A stretch of DNA of 64,000 nt from Embleya scabrispora (GTDB taxonomy: Bacteria; Actinomycetota; Actinomycetes; Streptomycetales; Streptomycetaceae), in the NCBI RefSeq assembly GCF_002024165.1, contig NZ_MWQN01000001.1:4753501-4817500 (forward strand). Direction: 5' to 3'. This document shows positions 46,550 to 55,740 of this stretch, piece after piece (position 1 is the first letter of the stretch; the number at the start of each line of letters is the position of its first letter). Below the pieces are notes generated by a model that ran no database searches, was not told the DNA's origin, and saw only the letters and a list, made by a program, of their open reading frames with translations. Made by a program: the position numbers and the translations under genes.

Positions 46550-49500
46550 TCAGCCCTGTCGCGGTGGTTGCCAGTCGCCGGGCGGGGGCTGCTGGTAGTA
46601 CGGCTGTTGGGGCTGCGGTTGTTGCGGCTGCGGCTGCGGCTGTTGGTGTTGTGGGTGCGGGTGTTGCGGCTGCTGCGGGTGTTGTTGCTGTTGGTATGGC
46701 TGCTGTTGCGGGTACGGCTGGGGCTGTTGGGGCCCGCCGTAATAGGGCTGCTGCGGCGGCTGTTGTTGGTACTGCGGTTGCCACTGCTGCTGCTGCTCGC
46801 CGGGCTGGGTGCGGTGGAAGTCCTCGGCGACCAGCGCGGCGAGTTCGAAGTACGCCTCGCGGGTCTTGGGGCGCATCATGTCGAGGTCCAACTCGGCGCC
46901 CGCGGACAGGTGTTCGTCGAAGGGGACGACCACGACCGCGCGGCAGCGGGTCTCGAAGTGGGCGACGATGTCCTCGGTCTTGACCATCTTGCCGGTCTCG
47001 CGGACCCCGGAGATCACCGTGATGCTGTTGGCCACCAGGTCGGCGTAGCCGTGTGCGACCAGCCAGTCGAGTGTGGTGCTGGCGCTGGTCGCGCCGTCCA
47101 CGCTGGGCGTGCTGATCACGATCAACTGGTGGGCCAGGTCCAGGACTCCGCGCATCGCGCTGTAGAGCAGGCCGGTGCCGGAGTCGGTCAGGATGATCGG
47201 GTACTGCTTGCCGAGCAGGTCGATCACCGAGCGGTAGTCGTCGTCGTTGAACGTGGTCGAAACCGCCGGGTCCACGTCGTTGGCCAGGATCTCCAGGCCG
47301 CTGGACGACTGTGAGGTGAACCGCCGGATGTCCATGTAACTGTGCACGTGGGCCATCGAGTTGACCAGGTCGCGAATGGTCGCGCCGGTCTCCCGGCGGA
47401 CCCGGCGGCCGAGGGTGCCGGCGTCCGGGTTGGCGTCGATCGCGATCACCCGGTCCTGGCGCTCGGTGGCCAGGGTCGAGCCGAGGGCGGTGGTGGTCGT
47501 GGTCTTGCCGACGCCGCCCTTGAGGCTGATCACCGCGATCCGGTAGCAGCCCAGGACGGGTGTGCGGATGCGTTCGAGGCGTTCGGCGCGGCGGGCGTCG
47601 GCGGACTTGCCCCCGAGCCGGAAGCGCGGGGTCTGCCGACGGGGTTGCGGTTGTTTGCGAAGCAGGCGGTCGCTGGTCAGTTCGACGGCCGCGGTGTAGC
47701 CGAGGGGCGCGCCGCCGACGGTGCGGGCCGGGGCGCCGCCGCCGTCGGGGGACCAGGGCTGCTGCTGGGGTTGCGGGTTGCCCTGGGGCGGAGTGCCCGG
47801 GTGGTAGGGCTGGGGTGCCTCGGGGGGTTGGGCGGCGTACGGGTCGGCCGGGTCGGGGTGTTGGGGCGTGGGGTGACTGGGGTATCCCGGTTGCCCCGGC
47901 TGCGCGGGGTGGGCCGGCTGTCCCTGTGTTCCCGGTGCTCCCTGTGCGCCCGGTGCGGCCTGGGGGCCGGGGGCGCCGTGTGGGGGCGTGCCCTGGTGGG
48001 GCGGTTGGGCGTCGGCGGGAGGTTGGCCGTACGCGGGTTGCTGCGGGGCCGCGGCGCCCTGGGGCGGGGTGCCCTGGGCGTAGGGCGGTTGCGGGTGGCC
48101 GGGGTTCGGCTGTCCGTAGGGGGCGCCCTGGGCGTAGTCCGGTCCCTGGGGGCCGGGGGGTGCCTGGCCGTAGGGCGGCTGACCCGGCTGCGCCTGGGCG
48201 TACGGGTTGGGTCCGCCCTGCTGCGGATCGGGCTGCGGGTACGGGGCGTGTGGCTGCGGGCCGGGGGCACCGTGCGGCGGGGTGCCCTGGGCGTACGGTC
48301 CGGGGGCCTGCTGGTACGGGCCGGGGGCCTGGGCGTAGGGCGGTTGGCCGCCGTGCTGTTCCGGTGCGGTGGCCTGGTCGTTGCCGCCGCCGAAGGCACG
48401 GCGCATCCACGAACGTTCGTCGCGCTGCTGCTGCGGGGGCGCGATCGGCTCGCCACTCGGCGGCGGCAGCGGTTGTCCGGTCGGCGGCGGTGCCGAGCCG
48501 CCCCAGGCCTCGCCGTGTCCGGGAGCGGAGCCGGTCCAGGCCGGCGGCGGCAGCGGCGAACCCTGCGGAGGCGTCATCGGGCGCGGCGGGGCGCCGGCCG
48601 GCGGGCCCTGCTGCGGGACGCCGGGCGGGGCGGCCATGTCGTCGGTGACGGGCGGGATCAGCCGGGTCGCCTGATCGGGCGTCGGGGGGCTTTGCCGACC
48701 GGGATACGGCTGCTGCGGGGCTCCCGGGTGCGCGGGGCCCTGGTATTGCGGGTAGGGCAGCGGCCCGCCCGGGGGCGGGGGCGGCTGCTGGTGTTGTCCG
48801 TAGGGCGGGTATGCGCCGGCGGGCGGTTGGGGTGCCGGGGCGGTCGGCGGGGCCGGGGGCTGAGGCTGCTGCGGTTGGCCGGCGGCCGGTGGTTGCGGCG
48901 GCTCCGGTGCCTGCGGTCCCTGCGGCGGGGCGGGCGGCTGCGCTTCGGCCGCGTACGGCTGCGCCTGGGGGTTCTGGTCGTAGCCCTGCGGCGGTTGTGG
49001 TGGCGGCGCGGGTGTGTCGGCCGGCTTGGTGTGGGGGGCTTCCGGGGCCGCCGGGGACGGTTCGACGGCGGAGAGGCCGGGGATCGGCGTGCCGCCGGCG
49101 GGGGTGGTGGGTACGTCGTGCGGGTCGAACGGCGCGGGTGCGTCCGGGCGGGCTTCCGCGGCCGGGGGCGCCTCGTCGGCGCGGTCGGGTGCGGAGTCGG
49201 GCCGCGGGGCGGCTTCGCCGGGTGGACCGGCGGGCGACTGTTCCGGGGACGCGGCGTCGGTCGGGCGCGCGTCGCCGGCCTCGGCGTCGGGGCGGGGCGG
49301 CTCGACCGGCTCCGGGTGCTCCGGGCCGGGCGGGGCCGCGTCGACCGGAGCGCCGGCGGGCGGGTCGGCGGGACCGGGCTCGGCCGGCTCCGTGGCGGGG
49401 CGGCCCGGGTCGTAGGAGGGCGGTACGACCATGGTCGGGTCGCCGGGCGTGAAAGCCGGGCCGGGGTGGTTCGGGTCGCCGGACGGCGGGACGACGGTGG

Positions 49501-50509
49501 TGCGGTCGTCGGCCGGGGGAGTGGGCTCGGGCCGGCTTTCGTCGAACGACGGCGGGACGACCGTCGTCGGGTCGCCCGGGGCGAAGCTCGGGTCCGGGCG
49601 GCTTTGGTCGTGGGAGGGCGGGACGACCGTCGTCCGGTCGTCCGTCGGTACGAGCCCGCCCGAGTGGTCCCGGTCGAGGGACGGGGGTACGACCATCGTC
49701 GGGTCGCCGGGGGTGAAGGGCTGTTCCGGTCGGTCGTCCTGGGCGGACGACGGCGGGGCGGCCGGGCCCGGGCGGTCCTGATCGGTCACCGGCGGCATCA
49801 CCATGGTCTGGTCGCCGGGGGTGAAGGTCGGGCCGGGGCGATCCTGTGCGGCGGGCGGCTGGCCGCCATACGGCAGGGGGGCCGAGGGCTGGTGCGGGGT
49901 GTACTGCGGCGGGACGACGGTGGTCGGCTCGGCCGAGCCCGCGCCTGCGCCCGAGCCCGCGCCGAACGCGGGCGGGGGCTGGGGCGCGGGCGCGTTCGCG
50001 TCCACGCGGTACGGCGCCGGCGGCTCGGGGTTGGGGTGGGCCTCGCCGGGGCCGGCCGGGCGGTGCGCGCCGTGGTCGACGGCGGCCGGGGGCGCGGGCT
50101 CGTGCGTGCGGGGCTCGTCGGCCGGCGGTCGGTGGGTGGGCTCGTGCGTCGGGGCGCCCGTCCCGGGCAGGCCGGCGGGCGGCGATACCGGTGCGCCGGA
50201 GCCGTACGGGCCCGGGGCGCCGGCGGTCGGGCCGGCCGGGTGCGCGGCGCCGTGGTCCGCCCCGTACGGCAGCGGCGCGGGCGCGTCCGGCGTGCGTGCC
50301 GGCGGCACGAGCGTGGGGTCCTCACTGCCGTAGCGGGGCGCCTGGCTCGGCCCCGGTGGTGCGGGCGCACGGACCCCGGACGGGGGTGGCGCGGGCGCGC
50401 CGCCGTCCTGGTGGGTGTACCACGAGGGCATGGTGAAGTCGGGTCCCGACCACTCCTCTTCCTCGTCCGCCCCCGCCTCGATGTGTGCGCCGTCCTGCTC
50501 GCTGCTCAC
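46550..50509 (-). CDS. EspI-like MinD/ParA-family ATPase with long Pro-rich N-terminus
   Basis: 1319 residues. About 1-960 is low-complexity Pro/Gln/Gly. Within it, eight copies of a roughly 22-residue unit centred on D-x-T-x-V-V-P-P lie between about 65 and 375. A deviant-Walker ATPase follows: [11 protein letters not shown] near residue 990, then [18 protein letters not shown], ending about 1235; then a Gln/Pro tail. This is the layout of mycobacterial EspI, an ESX ATPase with a Pro-rich head. GTG 50509 was chosen because GGAAGGACC lies upstream. Last gene of a three-gene unit with eccE. Its role is probably energy sensing or control of secretion, inferred from EspI. Confidence 0.85.
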   Translation of the reverse strand: MSSEQDGAHIEAGADEEEEWSGPDFTMPSWYTHQDGGAPAPPPSGVRAPAPPGPSQAPRYGSEDPTLVPPARTPDAPAPLPYGADHGAAHPAGPTAGAPGPYGSGAPVSPPAGLPGTGAPTHEPTHRPPADEPRTHEPAPPAAVDHGAHRPAGPGEAHPNPEPPAPYRVDANAPAPQPPPAFGAGSGAGAGSAEPTTVVPPQYTPHQPSAPLPYGGQPPAAQDRPGPTFTPGDQTMVMPPVTDQDRPGPAAPPSSAQDDRPEQPFTPGDPTMVVPPSLDRDHSGGLVPTDDRTTVVPPSHDQSRPDPSFAPGDPTTVVPPSFDESRPEPTPPADDRTTVVPPSGDPNHPGPAFTPGDPTMVVPPSYDPGRPATEPAEPGPADPPAGAPVDAAPPGPEHPEPVEPPRPDAEAGDARPTDAASPEQSPAGPPGEAAPRPDSAPDRADEAPPAAEARPDAPAPFDPHDVPTTPAGGTPIPGLSAVEPSPAAPEAPHTKPADTPAPPPQPPQGYDQNPQAQPYAAEAQPPAPPQGPQAPEPPQPPAAGQPQQPQPPAPPTAPAPQPPAGAYPPYGQHQQPPPPPGGPLPYPQYQGPAHPGAPQQPYPGRQSPPTPDQATRLIPPVTDDMAAPPGVPQQGPPAGAPPRPMTPPQGSPLPPPAWTGSAPGHGEAWGGSAPPPTGQPLPPPSGEPIAPPQQQRDERSWMRRAFGGGNDQATAPEQHGGQPPYAQAPGPYQQAPGPYAQGTPPHGAPGPQPHAPYPQPDPQQGGPNPYAQAQPGQPPYGQAPPGPQGPDYAQGAPYGQPNPGHPQPPYAQGTPPQGAAAPQQPAYGQPPADAQPPHQGTPPHGAPGPQAAPGAQGAPGTQGQPAHPAQPGQPGYPSHPTPQHPDPADPYAAQPPEAPQPYHPGTPPQGNPQPQQQPWSPDGGGAPARTVGGAPLGYTAAVELTSDRLLRKQPQPRRQTPRFRLGGKSADARRAERLERIRTPVLGCYRIAVISLKGGVGKTTTTTALGSTLATERQDRVIAIDANPDAGTLGRRVRRETGATIRDLVNSMAHVHSYMDIRRFTSQSSSGLEILANDVDPAVSTTFNDDDYRSVIDLLGKQYPIILTDSGTGLLYSAMRGVLDLAHQLIVISTPSVDGATSASTTLDWLVAHGYADLVANSITVISGVRETGKMVKTEDIVAHFETRCRAVVVVPFDEHLSAGAELDLDMMRPKTREAYFELAALVAEDFHRTQPGEQQQQWQPQYQQQPPQQPYYGGPQQPQPYPQQQPYQQQQHPQQPQHPHPQHQQPQPQPQQPQPQQPYYQQPPPGDWQPPRQG

Positions 50510-50713
50510 GGTGTGGTCCTTCCGATCGTCCGGAGGCGGCTCGGCATCAGAGCACACGGCGCCGCCGTCGGCCGTACCCCGACCAGGGTCGAGGTTGCCC
50601 CCTACACGAGCCTCACAGCGTAGTCAGCGGCGTCGGCGGTCGTCGCCGGTCCGTCCACTGTTCGCGCCGAGGCGGTGCTCGGAACCGCGCGCCCGGTGCG
50701 CCCGGACTCGGGG

Positions 50714-51538
50714 TCAGTCCATCCGGCGCGGCGGCCCGAGCAGGTCGAGTTCGGCCCGAGTGGGCGTCAGCATCACGTACTTGCGCGATTTCCTGGTGCT
50801 CCACAGGGTCAGCTCGTCGGCGAGCGTGGGCAGCGCGGCCTCGTCCTCGCCGGGCAGGCTCAGTACGGTCGCGGCCGCCTGCGCCTCCATCGGCGAGACC
50901 CGCTGGATGCCGATCAGCCCGACGCCCGCGCCGATCCGCTGCCGGGCCTGCGCCGGGTCGAGGAAGGGCAGCAGGGTCAGCGTGGTCTGCCAGGCGGCCG
51001 GCGCGAGCCGATTGCGCGGCGGCCGGGCGCCGCAGTCGCGGACGACCAGGACCGGACTGCCGGGAGTGGGGCCCTGCGGGCCGAGCCGACCCACCTGATG
51101 CACCGTCACGCACGGCTGCGCGCCGCCTGCCGCCTGGGCCATCGCGGACCACAGTTGCGGTCGGCCGGACTCGATCGCCACCCGGGCGCCGATCGCCGCC
51201 GCCCGCAACGCGATGATCTGCACCACATACGCGCCGCCGACGAACGCCACCTCCAGCGGCTCGGGCCGGAACAGGCCCAGGACCGCCGGATCACGATCCG
51301 CGTCGACCCCGATCACCACGCCGTCGTCGCCCACCGGCAGGCCGAGCGCGGGCAACTGGGCGGCGGTCAGCAGATGCCGCTCGTGGCGCGGGCCGATCAA
51401 CCGGGCGAGGCCTCCGCGCCGCGCCGGCTGCGGGGCGGGGGTGCCGGATCCCGGGGTCGGGGCCGGCGTCGGCGCGGGGGCCGGATTGCGCCCGTTCGGC
51501 GCCCGGCGTCGGCCGCGGCCGGTGTTGGTCGTGCTCAC
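50714..51538 (-). CDS. ESX-locus conserved protein of unknown function
   Basis: 274 residues. The first ~45 are Pro/Ala/Arg-rich, and the rest is an alpha/beta domain (GVVIGVDADRDPAVLGLFRP, FVGGAYVVQIIALRAAAIGA) without a recognisable active site. I do not recognise the family. It lies between eccE (41 bp away) and the EspI-like gene on the same strand, so a part in ESX secretion is likely by context. GTG 51538 has GGAGGA upstream. No signal peptide or strong membrane helix is apparent, though one hydrophobic stretch lies near residue 105. Confidence 0.75.
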   Translation of the reverse strand: MSTTNTGRGRRRAPNGRNPAPAPTPAPTPGSGTPAPQPARRGGLARLIGPRHERHLLTAAQLPALGLPVGDDGVVIGVDADRDPAVLGLFRPEPLEVAFVGGAYVVQIIALRAAAIGARVAIESGRPQLWSAMAQAAGGAQPCVTVHQVGRLGPQGPTPGSPVLVVRDCGARPPRNRLAPAAWQTTLTLLPFLDPAQARQRIGAGVGLIGIQRVSPMEAQAAATVLSLPGEDEAALPTLADELTLWSTRKSRKYVMLTPTRAELDLLGPPRRMD

Positions 51539-51578
51539 AGGTGGGTCCTCCCCGTACGCGTGCACATGTGACGCCTCG

Positions 51579-52865
51579 TCACGACAGGCCGCCGAGCGGC
51601 AGCGTGGCCAGCAGGGCCGGCTGCTGCTCCCAGTCGAGCCGGGTCAGCCCGATCCGCTCGGACCGCGCGCGGCGCTCCAGCTGTCGGGTCACGTCCGCCA
51701 GTTCGCTGCCGGAGCGGGCGGCGATCCGTACGTGCGTGGTGAGCGCGGTGGTCCCGCCCACACCGTGCCTGGCGGTCAGCGCGAAGGTGGTGGCGATCGC
51801 CGGGGTCGCGGTCAGCGCGCCCACCAGGTCGGAGGTCCGCCCCTGGGTCAGCTGCGGCCAGCGGTTCGCCCAGTACGTGGTGTGCCACCGGTCGTCGCAG
51901 CGCCACGCGCGCTTGGACTCGGTGGTCCGCCGCCCGCCGCGCCCGTACTGGCGCGTGGTGCGGTTCACGCTGCACGAGGTGGCGAGCGCCTGGACCAACT
52001 CGGCCTCGTCCAGGGCCCGGGCCTCGAAACCGGCGCCGGTCAGGTTGCCGGCGAGTTGGTTGACCGCGCGCAACAGCGCCCGCTGGGCGCCCTCCTCGCC
52101 GCCGCCGCGCGCGGCCACCGCGCCCGCGCACAGCTCGGGTTCGAAGCGCAGCGCGATCCAGGTCAGCCGCAGCGCGGGCACGTCGTGCAGGCCCTGCTCG
52201 ACGAGTTGCCGGTAGGAGCGGGTGGCCAGCGCCTCCTCGGGCAGGTGGGTGGCCGGCGCCGGCTGGGTGTGCTGGACCACCTGGACCGAGGCCAGCGTCA
52301 CGTCGTCCACGTCGAGCGTGCTCACGATCGCGGGCAGCGGCAGCGGTCGTTGGGCCCGCGAGGGGCGCAGCGGTTCGTCGCGCGAGGTGACCAGCAGTAC
52401 GGCGGTGAGGAAGGTGCCGTCGCCGATCAGGCCGATCGAGCGGCGGTCGCGGTCGGTGACCGAGGTGGTGGTCAACCGCGGCGCGCACTCCAATACCGGG
52501 ACCAGGACCGGATCCGCGTCGTCCGGCACGGCCGGCATCCGACGCCTGCGGCGGAAGTCGTACATGATCGGCAACCACTGCGCGAGCCACCGACCGCGCA
52601 GCCGCACGAGCGCGGGCACCACGAGCAGGATCGCCACGGCACCCAGACCGATCAGCACCGCGGGGTTGGCGGCCAGGCCGATCGCGACCAGCAGCACCGC
52701 GAGTTGGATCAGTACGATCTGCTGGACCAGCACGCCGCCGATCCGGCCCGCGCGCGGATGTACCCGCAGAGAGGCGCGTTGGGGCGGCGTCGGTGGCGAC
52801 GTCCCGTCGGGTGGTGTGGGCGGGCGGGTCTGCCGATGCGTCCCTACCGGCGTGGGTGCGGCCAC
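51579..52865 (-). CDS. eccE: Type VII secretion protein EccE
   Basis: 428 residues. Two membrane helices lie near residues 45-90 (VLVQQIVLIQLAVLLVAIGL, then AVAILLVVPALVRLRG), followed by a large soluble domain containing VTDRDRRSIGLIGDGTFLTA and SYRQLVEQGLHDVPALRLTW, as in actinobacterial EccE. EccE sits at the edge of the ESX membrane complex. GTG 52865 has GGGGGA 9 bases upstream. Divergent from eccB. Confidence 0.88.
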   Translation of the reverse strand: MAAPTPVGTHRQTRPPTPPDGTSPPTPPQRASLRVHPRAGRIGGVLVQQIVLIQLAVLLVAIGLAANPAVLIGLGAVAILLVVPALVRLRGRWLAQWLPIMYDFRRRRRMPAVPDDADPVLVPVLECAPRLTTTSVTDRDRRSIGLIGDGTFLTAVLLVTSRDEPLRPSRAQRPLPLPAIVSTLDVDDVTLASVQVVQHTQPAPATHLPEEALATRSYRQLVEQGLHDVPALRLTWIALRFEPELCAGAVAARGGGEEGAQRALLRAVNQLAGNLTGAGFEARALDEAELVQALATSCSVNRTTRQYGRGGRRTTESKRAWRCDDRWHTTYWANRWPQLTQGRTSDLVGALTATPAIATTFALTARHGVGGTTALTTHVRIAARSGSELADVTRQLERRARSERIGLTRLDWEQQPALLATLPLGGLS

Positions 52866-52935
52866 GTTTGTAGATCCCCCATGTCACGACTTGTCCCCGT
52901 ACGCCGTCGCCCGGCTGTCACAACGGGTGCGGCAC

Positions 52936-52945
52936 ACCGTACGGT
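52936..52945. promoter_or_regulatory. Palindrome ACCGTACGGT in the eccE/eccB spacer
   Basis: A perfect 10-bp palindrome lies 71 bp from the eccE start and 88 bp from the eccB start, in the divergent promoter region. A candidate site for shared control; no other evidence. Confidence 0.3.
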
Positions 52946-53032
52946 ACGGGGCCGGGGGTCTGGCCGCGACCCTGCGACCGCGACGGTGGTAGAACCGTCA
53001 GCCGGAGCGTTCGGTCGATCACGGGGAGAACG

Positions 53033-54508
53033 ATGGCATCGCGCCGCGAGCAGCTTGAGGCGTACATCTTCGCGCGCCGCCGGATGGTGGCGGCCTTCCT
53101 GCAACCCGCGCCCGGCGGGGGCACCGAGGAGAACGCCCCCAAGCCGATGCGGATGGTCACCCCCAGCATCGTGGTCGCGATGCTGGTGCTGGCCGGGTTC
53201 GGGGTCGTCGGTCTGATCAAGCCCGGGACGCCGCCCGGTTGGAAGGACAAGAGCAGTCTGATCGTGGGCCGCGACTCGGCCAGCCGATACGTCTTCCTCG
53301 ACGGCAAGCTGCACCCGGTGCTCAACATCGCGTCGGGCCGACTGCTCCTGGACCCGGGCAACTTCAAGGTCAACATGGTGCCGGAGAAGCAGCTCAACAG
53401 CGTGAGTCACGGCGCGCCGCTGGGAATTCCGAACGCGCCGGACCGGCTGCCCACCGCCAAGGAGGTCCGGGGGCGCAAGTCCTGGACCGTGTGCGAGCGT
53501 CCGGCGATCGGCAAGGACGGCAGGCCCGACCCGGCCGGCGAGCCGCAGCGCAGCGTGTTCATCGGCGCGTCCCCCGCGGACGGGCCGCTCGCCCCCGGTC
53601 AGGGGCTGTTCGTGCAGGACCGCAACCAGCGCAAGTACCTCGTCTACCAGGGCAAGCGCTACGCGGTGGAGGCGCCGACGGTGATCGGCGCGCTCAACCT
53701 GGTCGGGATACCTGCGCAGCCGATGAGCGACTCGTGGTTGGCCACGCTGATCGACGGCGGGGTGATCGACCACCCGCTGCCGGCCGACTACGGCAAGCCC
53801 ACCTCGCTGCCGTTGGCCAGGGAGTACAACAGGATCGGCATCGTGCTGCGGGCCGAGGGCGGTGCCCAGCGGCAGAACTACGTGGTCACCAAGGAGGGCG
53901 TGATGCCGATCAGCGAACTGACCGCCGTCCTGCTCACCACGAACCCGAGGGTCAAGGAGGCGTACGGCAACACGCCGCCGAACGCGTTCCCGGTGAACAT
54001 CGGCACGCTCGGCACCGCCGTGGTGCAGGACCGCACCTACGCCGCGGACAAGGGATGGCCGGAGATCCCGCCGACCCCGATGAACCGGATGACCCGCAAC
54101 GACCTGGAACTGCCGCGCAACGTGGTGTGCAACACCTTCGCCGACAACTGGCGCGGCACCCAGCCGGTGACCACGCAGTCCGCGGGGACCCGGCCGCCGG
54201 AGCAACTGGTCGACGGCATGGGCGGGGTGTGGGTCAAGCCCGGCGCGGGGGCGCTGTACCGGGAGGTCACCGGTACGCCAGAGGGTGGTCCGATGTATCT
54301 GGTCGCCGACTCGGGACTGCGCTACAGCGTGCCGGAGGAGGCGCAGACCGGCGGCGGGCAGGCGCAGTCCGGGCAGGAGAGCGAGGCGAAGCAGCGCCTG
54401 GGGTACAAGGGCGTGGAGCCCGCGTCGTTGCCCCGGGCGTGGTCGGAACTGGTGTCCCGCGGACCGCGATTGAGTACGGTCGATGCCAAGAAGCCACAGG
54501 GTTCCTGA
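53033..54508 (+). CDS. eccB: Type VII secretion protein EccB
   Basis: 491 residues. Starts ASRREQLEAYIFARRRMVAA, the family's N-terminal block, with one membrane helix about 43-62 and a large periplasmic part containing NIASGRLLL and NVVCNTFADNW. EccB is the core membrane subunit of the ESX channel. ATG 53033 is preceded by GGGGAGA. The next genes on this strand are the secreted WXG100 pair, after 276 bp holding a good promoter. Confidence 0.9.
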   Translation: MASRREQLEAYIFARRRMVAAFLQPAPGGGTEENAPKPMRMVTPSIVVAMLVLAGFGVVGLIKPGTPPGWKDKSSLIVGRDSASRYVFLDGKLHPVLNIASGRLLLDPGNFKVNMVPEKQLNSVSHGAPLGIPNAPDRLPTAKEVRGRKSWTVCERPAIGKDGRPDPAGEPQRSVFIGASPADGPLAPGQGLFVQDRNQRKYLVYQGKRYAVEAPTVIGALNLVGIPAQPMSDSWLATLIDGGVIDHPLPADYGKPTSLPLAREYNRIGIVLRAEGGAQRQNYVVTKEGVMPISELTAVLLTTNPRVKEAYGNTPPNAFPVNIGTLGTAVVQDRTYAADKGWPEIPPTPMNRMTRNDLELPRNVVCNTFADNWRGTQPVTTQSAGTRPPEQLVDGMGGVWVKPGAGALYREVTGTPEGGPMYLVADSGLRYSVPEEAQTGGGQAQSGQESEAKQRLGYKGVEPASLPRAWSELVSRGPRLSTVDAKKPQGS

Positions 54509-54624
54509 GCCTGGATGCGGGAGTTGGGGTAGCGTCGGGAGAGTCGTGTGTGGCGACGAACCGACCCGAAAGCACCACTGAAGACCCGCGCATTGCACAA
54601 GACCCGCAGTGGTATCGACCGGGT

Positions 54625-54642
54625 CAAGGTTCCGTAACCTTG
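54625..54642. promoter_or_regulatory. CAAGGTTCCGTAACCTTG, palindrome upstream of the esx promoter
   Basis: A perfect 7-4-7 inverted repeat, 14-31 bp upstream of the likely -35 element at 54656. That is an activator position. A 17-mer across it (54623-54639) matches 14758-14774 with one difference. The factor is unknown. Confidence 0.5.
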
Positions 54643-54655
54643 CGTAGGGCGTCGC

Positions 54656-54685
54656 TTGGGTGGCGTCCGGGGTTGCGGTTAGAGT
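54656..54685 (+). promoter_or_regulatory. Candidate vegetative promoter for the WXG100 pair
   Basis: TTGGGT (54656-54661), an 18-base spacer and TAGAGT (54680-54685) fit the Streptomyces housekeeping-sigma consensus well. It is 100 bp before the first WXG100 start. Confidence 0.5.
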
Positions 54686-54784
54686 TCCCACGACGTCGCA
54701 ACGGTGACGTTGGTGCGGGGGCACCCGACACGGGTGACACGAACCTTCCCTCGCGCACGTCTGTCTCATGGGGGATGGTGAAAC

Positions 54785-55090
54785 ATGGCAGGTGAAGCGT
54801 TCAAGATCACTCCGCAGATGTTGGCGGAGTTGTCGAAGAAGGTTCAGGGTGTCGCGACCGACCTCGAGGCGGCCATCCAGGAGATGAACCGCAAGGTCGA
54901 CGCGATCGAGGGTCAGTGGCAGGGCGCTGCCAGGAACCAGTTCGACCCGCTGCAGGAGCAGGCCGTGCAGAAGGCGCTCGGGGTGAAGCGCGCTCTGGAC
55001 GCCATCTCCGGGGCGATGGGCCACAACGCCAACTCGTACGACCAGACCGAGACGACGGTGTCCGGCAACATCTCGAAGTTGATGTTCTGA
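54785..55090 (+). CDS. WXG100 protein (EsxA/EsxB type), first
   Basis: 101 residues, the WXG100 size. The WXG turn is Trp45-Gln-Gly47, between two helices, and the C-terminal export-type motif is Y85-D-Q-T-E89 (YxxxE). These proteins form heterodimers and leave through the ESX channel. The ATG at 54785 follows GGGGGATGG. The gene for the likely partner is 136 bp downstream. Confidence 0.92.
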   Translation: MAGEAFKITPQMLAELSKKVQGVATDLEAAIQEMNRKVDAIEGQWQGAARNQFDPLQEQAVQKALGVKRALDAISGAMGHNANSYDQTETTVSGNISKLMF

Positions 55091-55226
55091 CCGAGGTTCG
55101 TTCCGGGATTCGTACCGTCGTCGCCGTGCGCTTGGTCGCCCCTGTCGCCGACGGTCGAGTCCGCTCTCGTGGCGCTCGGGGCGATGCCCCGGTCGTTCGC
55201 CCGTCATCCGACACTGGGGAGAAAGC

Positions 55227-55514
55227 ATGTCGCAGGTAGTTGTCACTTTCGCTGCGCTCGAACAGGCCGCAGCCGATATCCGCGCCCTCAACGCCCGTCT
55301 GGCCGACATGCAGTCGGGTCTGAAGCGGGACATCTCGCCGGTCACCGAGTCGTGGTCCGGTGACGCCCGTGAGGGCTACCTCGTCCAGCAGGCGAGCTGG
55401 GACCAGAACGCGCAGGGGCTGCAGGACGCGCTCAACGGCATCGCCGACGGCCTGATGCGCGCGGCCGACGCCTACCGCCAGACCGAGGCGTCGAACGCCA
55501 AGATGTGGCAGTAG
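55227..55514 (+). CDS. WXG100 protein (EsxA/EsxB type), second
   Basis: 95 residues with Trp43-Ser-Gly45 and the C-terminal motif Y83-R-Q-T-E87. ATG 55227 is preceded by GGGGAGA. It likely pairs with the preceding WXG100 protein. Unusually, both members carry a YxQTE motif; in most pairs only one has the YxxxD/E signal. Confidence 0.92.
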   Translation: MSQVVVTFAALEQAAADIRALNARLADMQSGLKRDISPVTESWSGDAREGYLVQQASWDQNAQGLQDALNGIADGLMRAADAYRQTEASNAKMWQ

Positions 55515-55740
55515 TCGCCGCTTCGTTCCTCGGCGCGGAGCGTCGTCGGCGAAGTGCGCGAGTGCGCGAGTGCGTTGGTGCGTGTGCGAGTGAGTGACGT
55601 GATGTGAGGAGGCGGGCTCGTGCCCGCCTCCTCCCGCGTCCGTCATCGGTCTTACGGGGGCCGGGGACACCCATGAGACGAACCGCCCGGTCCGGTGGAA
55701 CGGGGTCGGGCGGTCGGTGATCCGGAAGGCGAACGAACCG

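Noticed and set aside
46560-46800. Gln-codon-rich repeat at the end of the EspI-like gene as a separate repeat element
   Set aside because: It is the coding of the Gln/Pro tail and stays in frame with the ATPase to the stop codon.
44904-48410. Long minus-strand frame spanning truB, ribF and part of the ESX gene
   Set aside because: Runs antisense to two essential genes and across a strong bidirectional terminator; the product is Arg/Pro/Thr low complexity.
47342-50623. Very long open frame antisense to the EspI-like gene
   Set aside because: Mirror of a Pro/Gln-rich repeat gene; gives Gly/Arg/Val repeats with no domain. The sense frame has a Walker ATPase.
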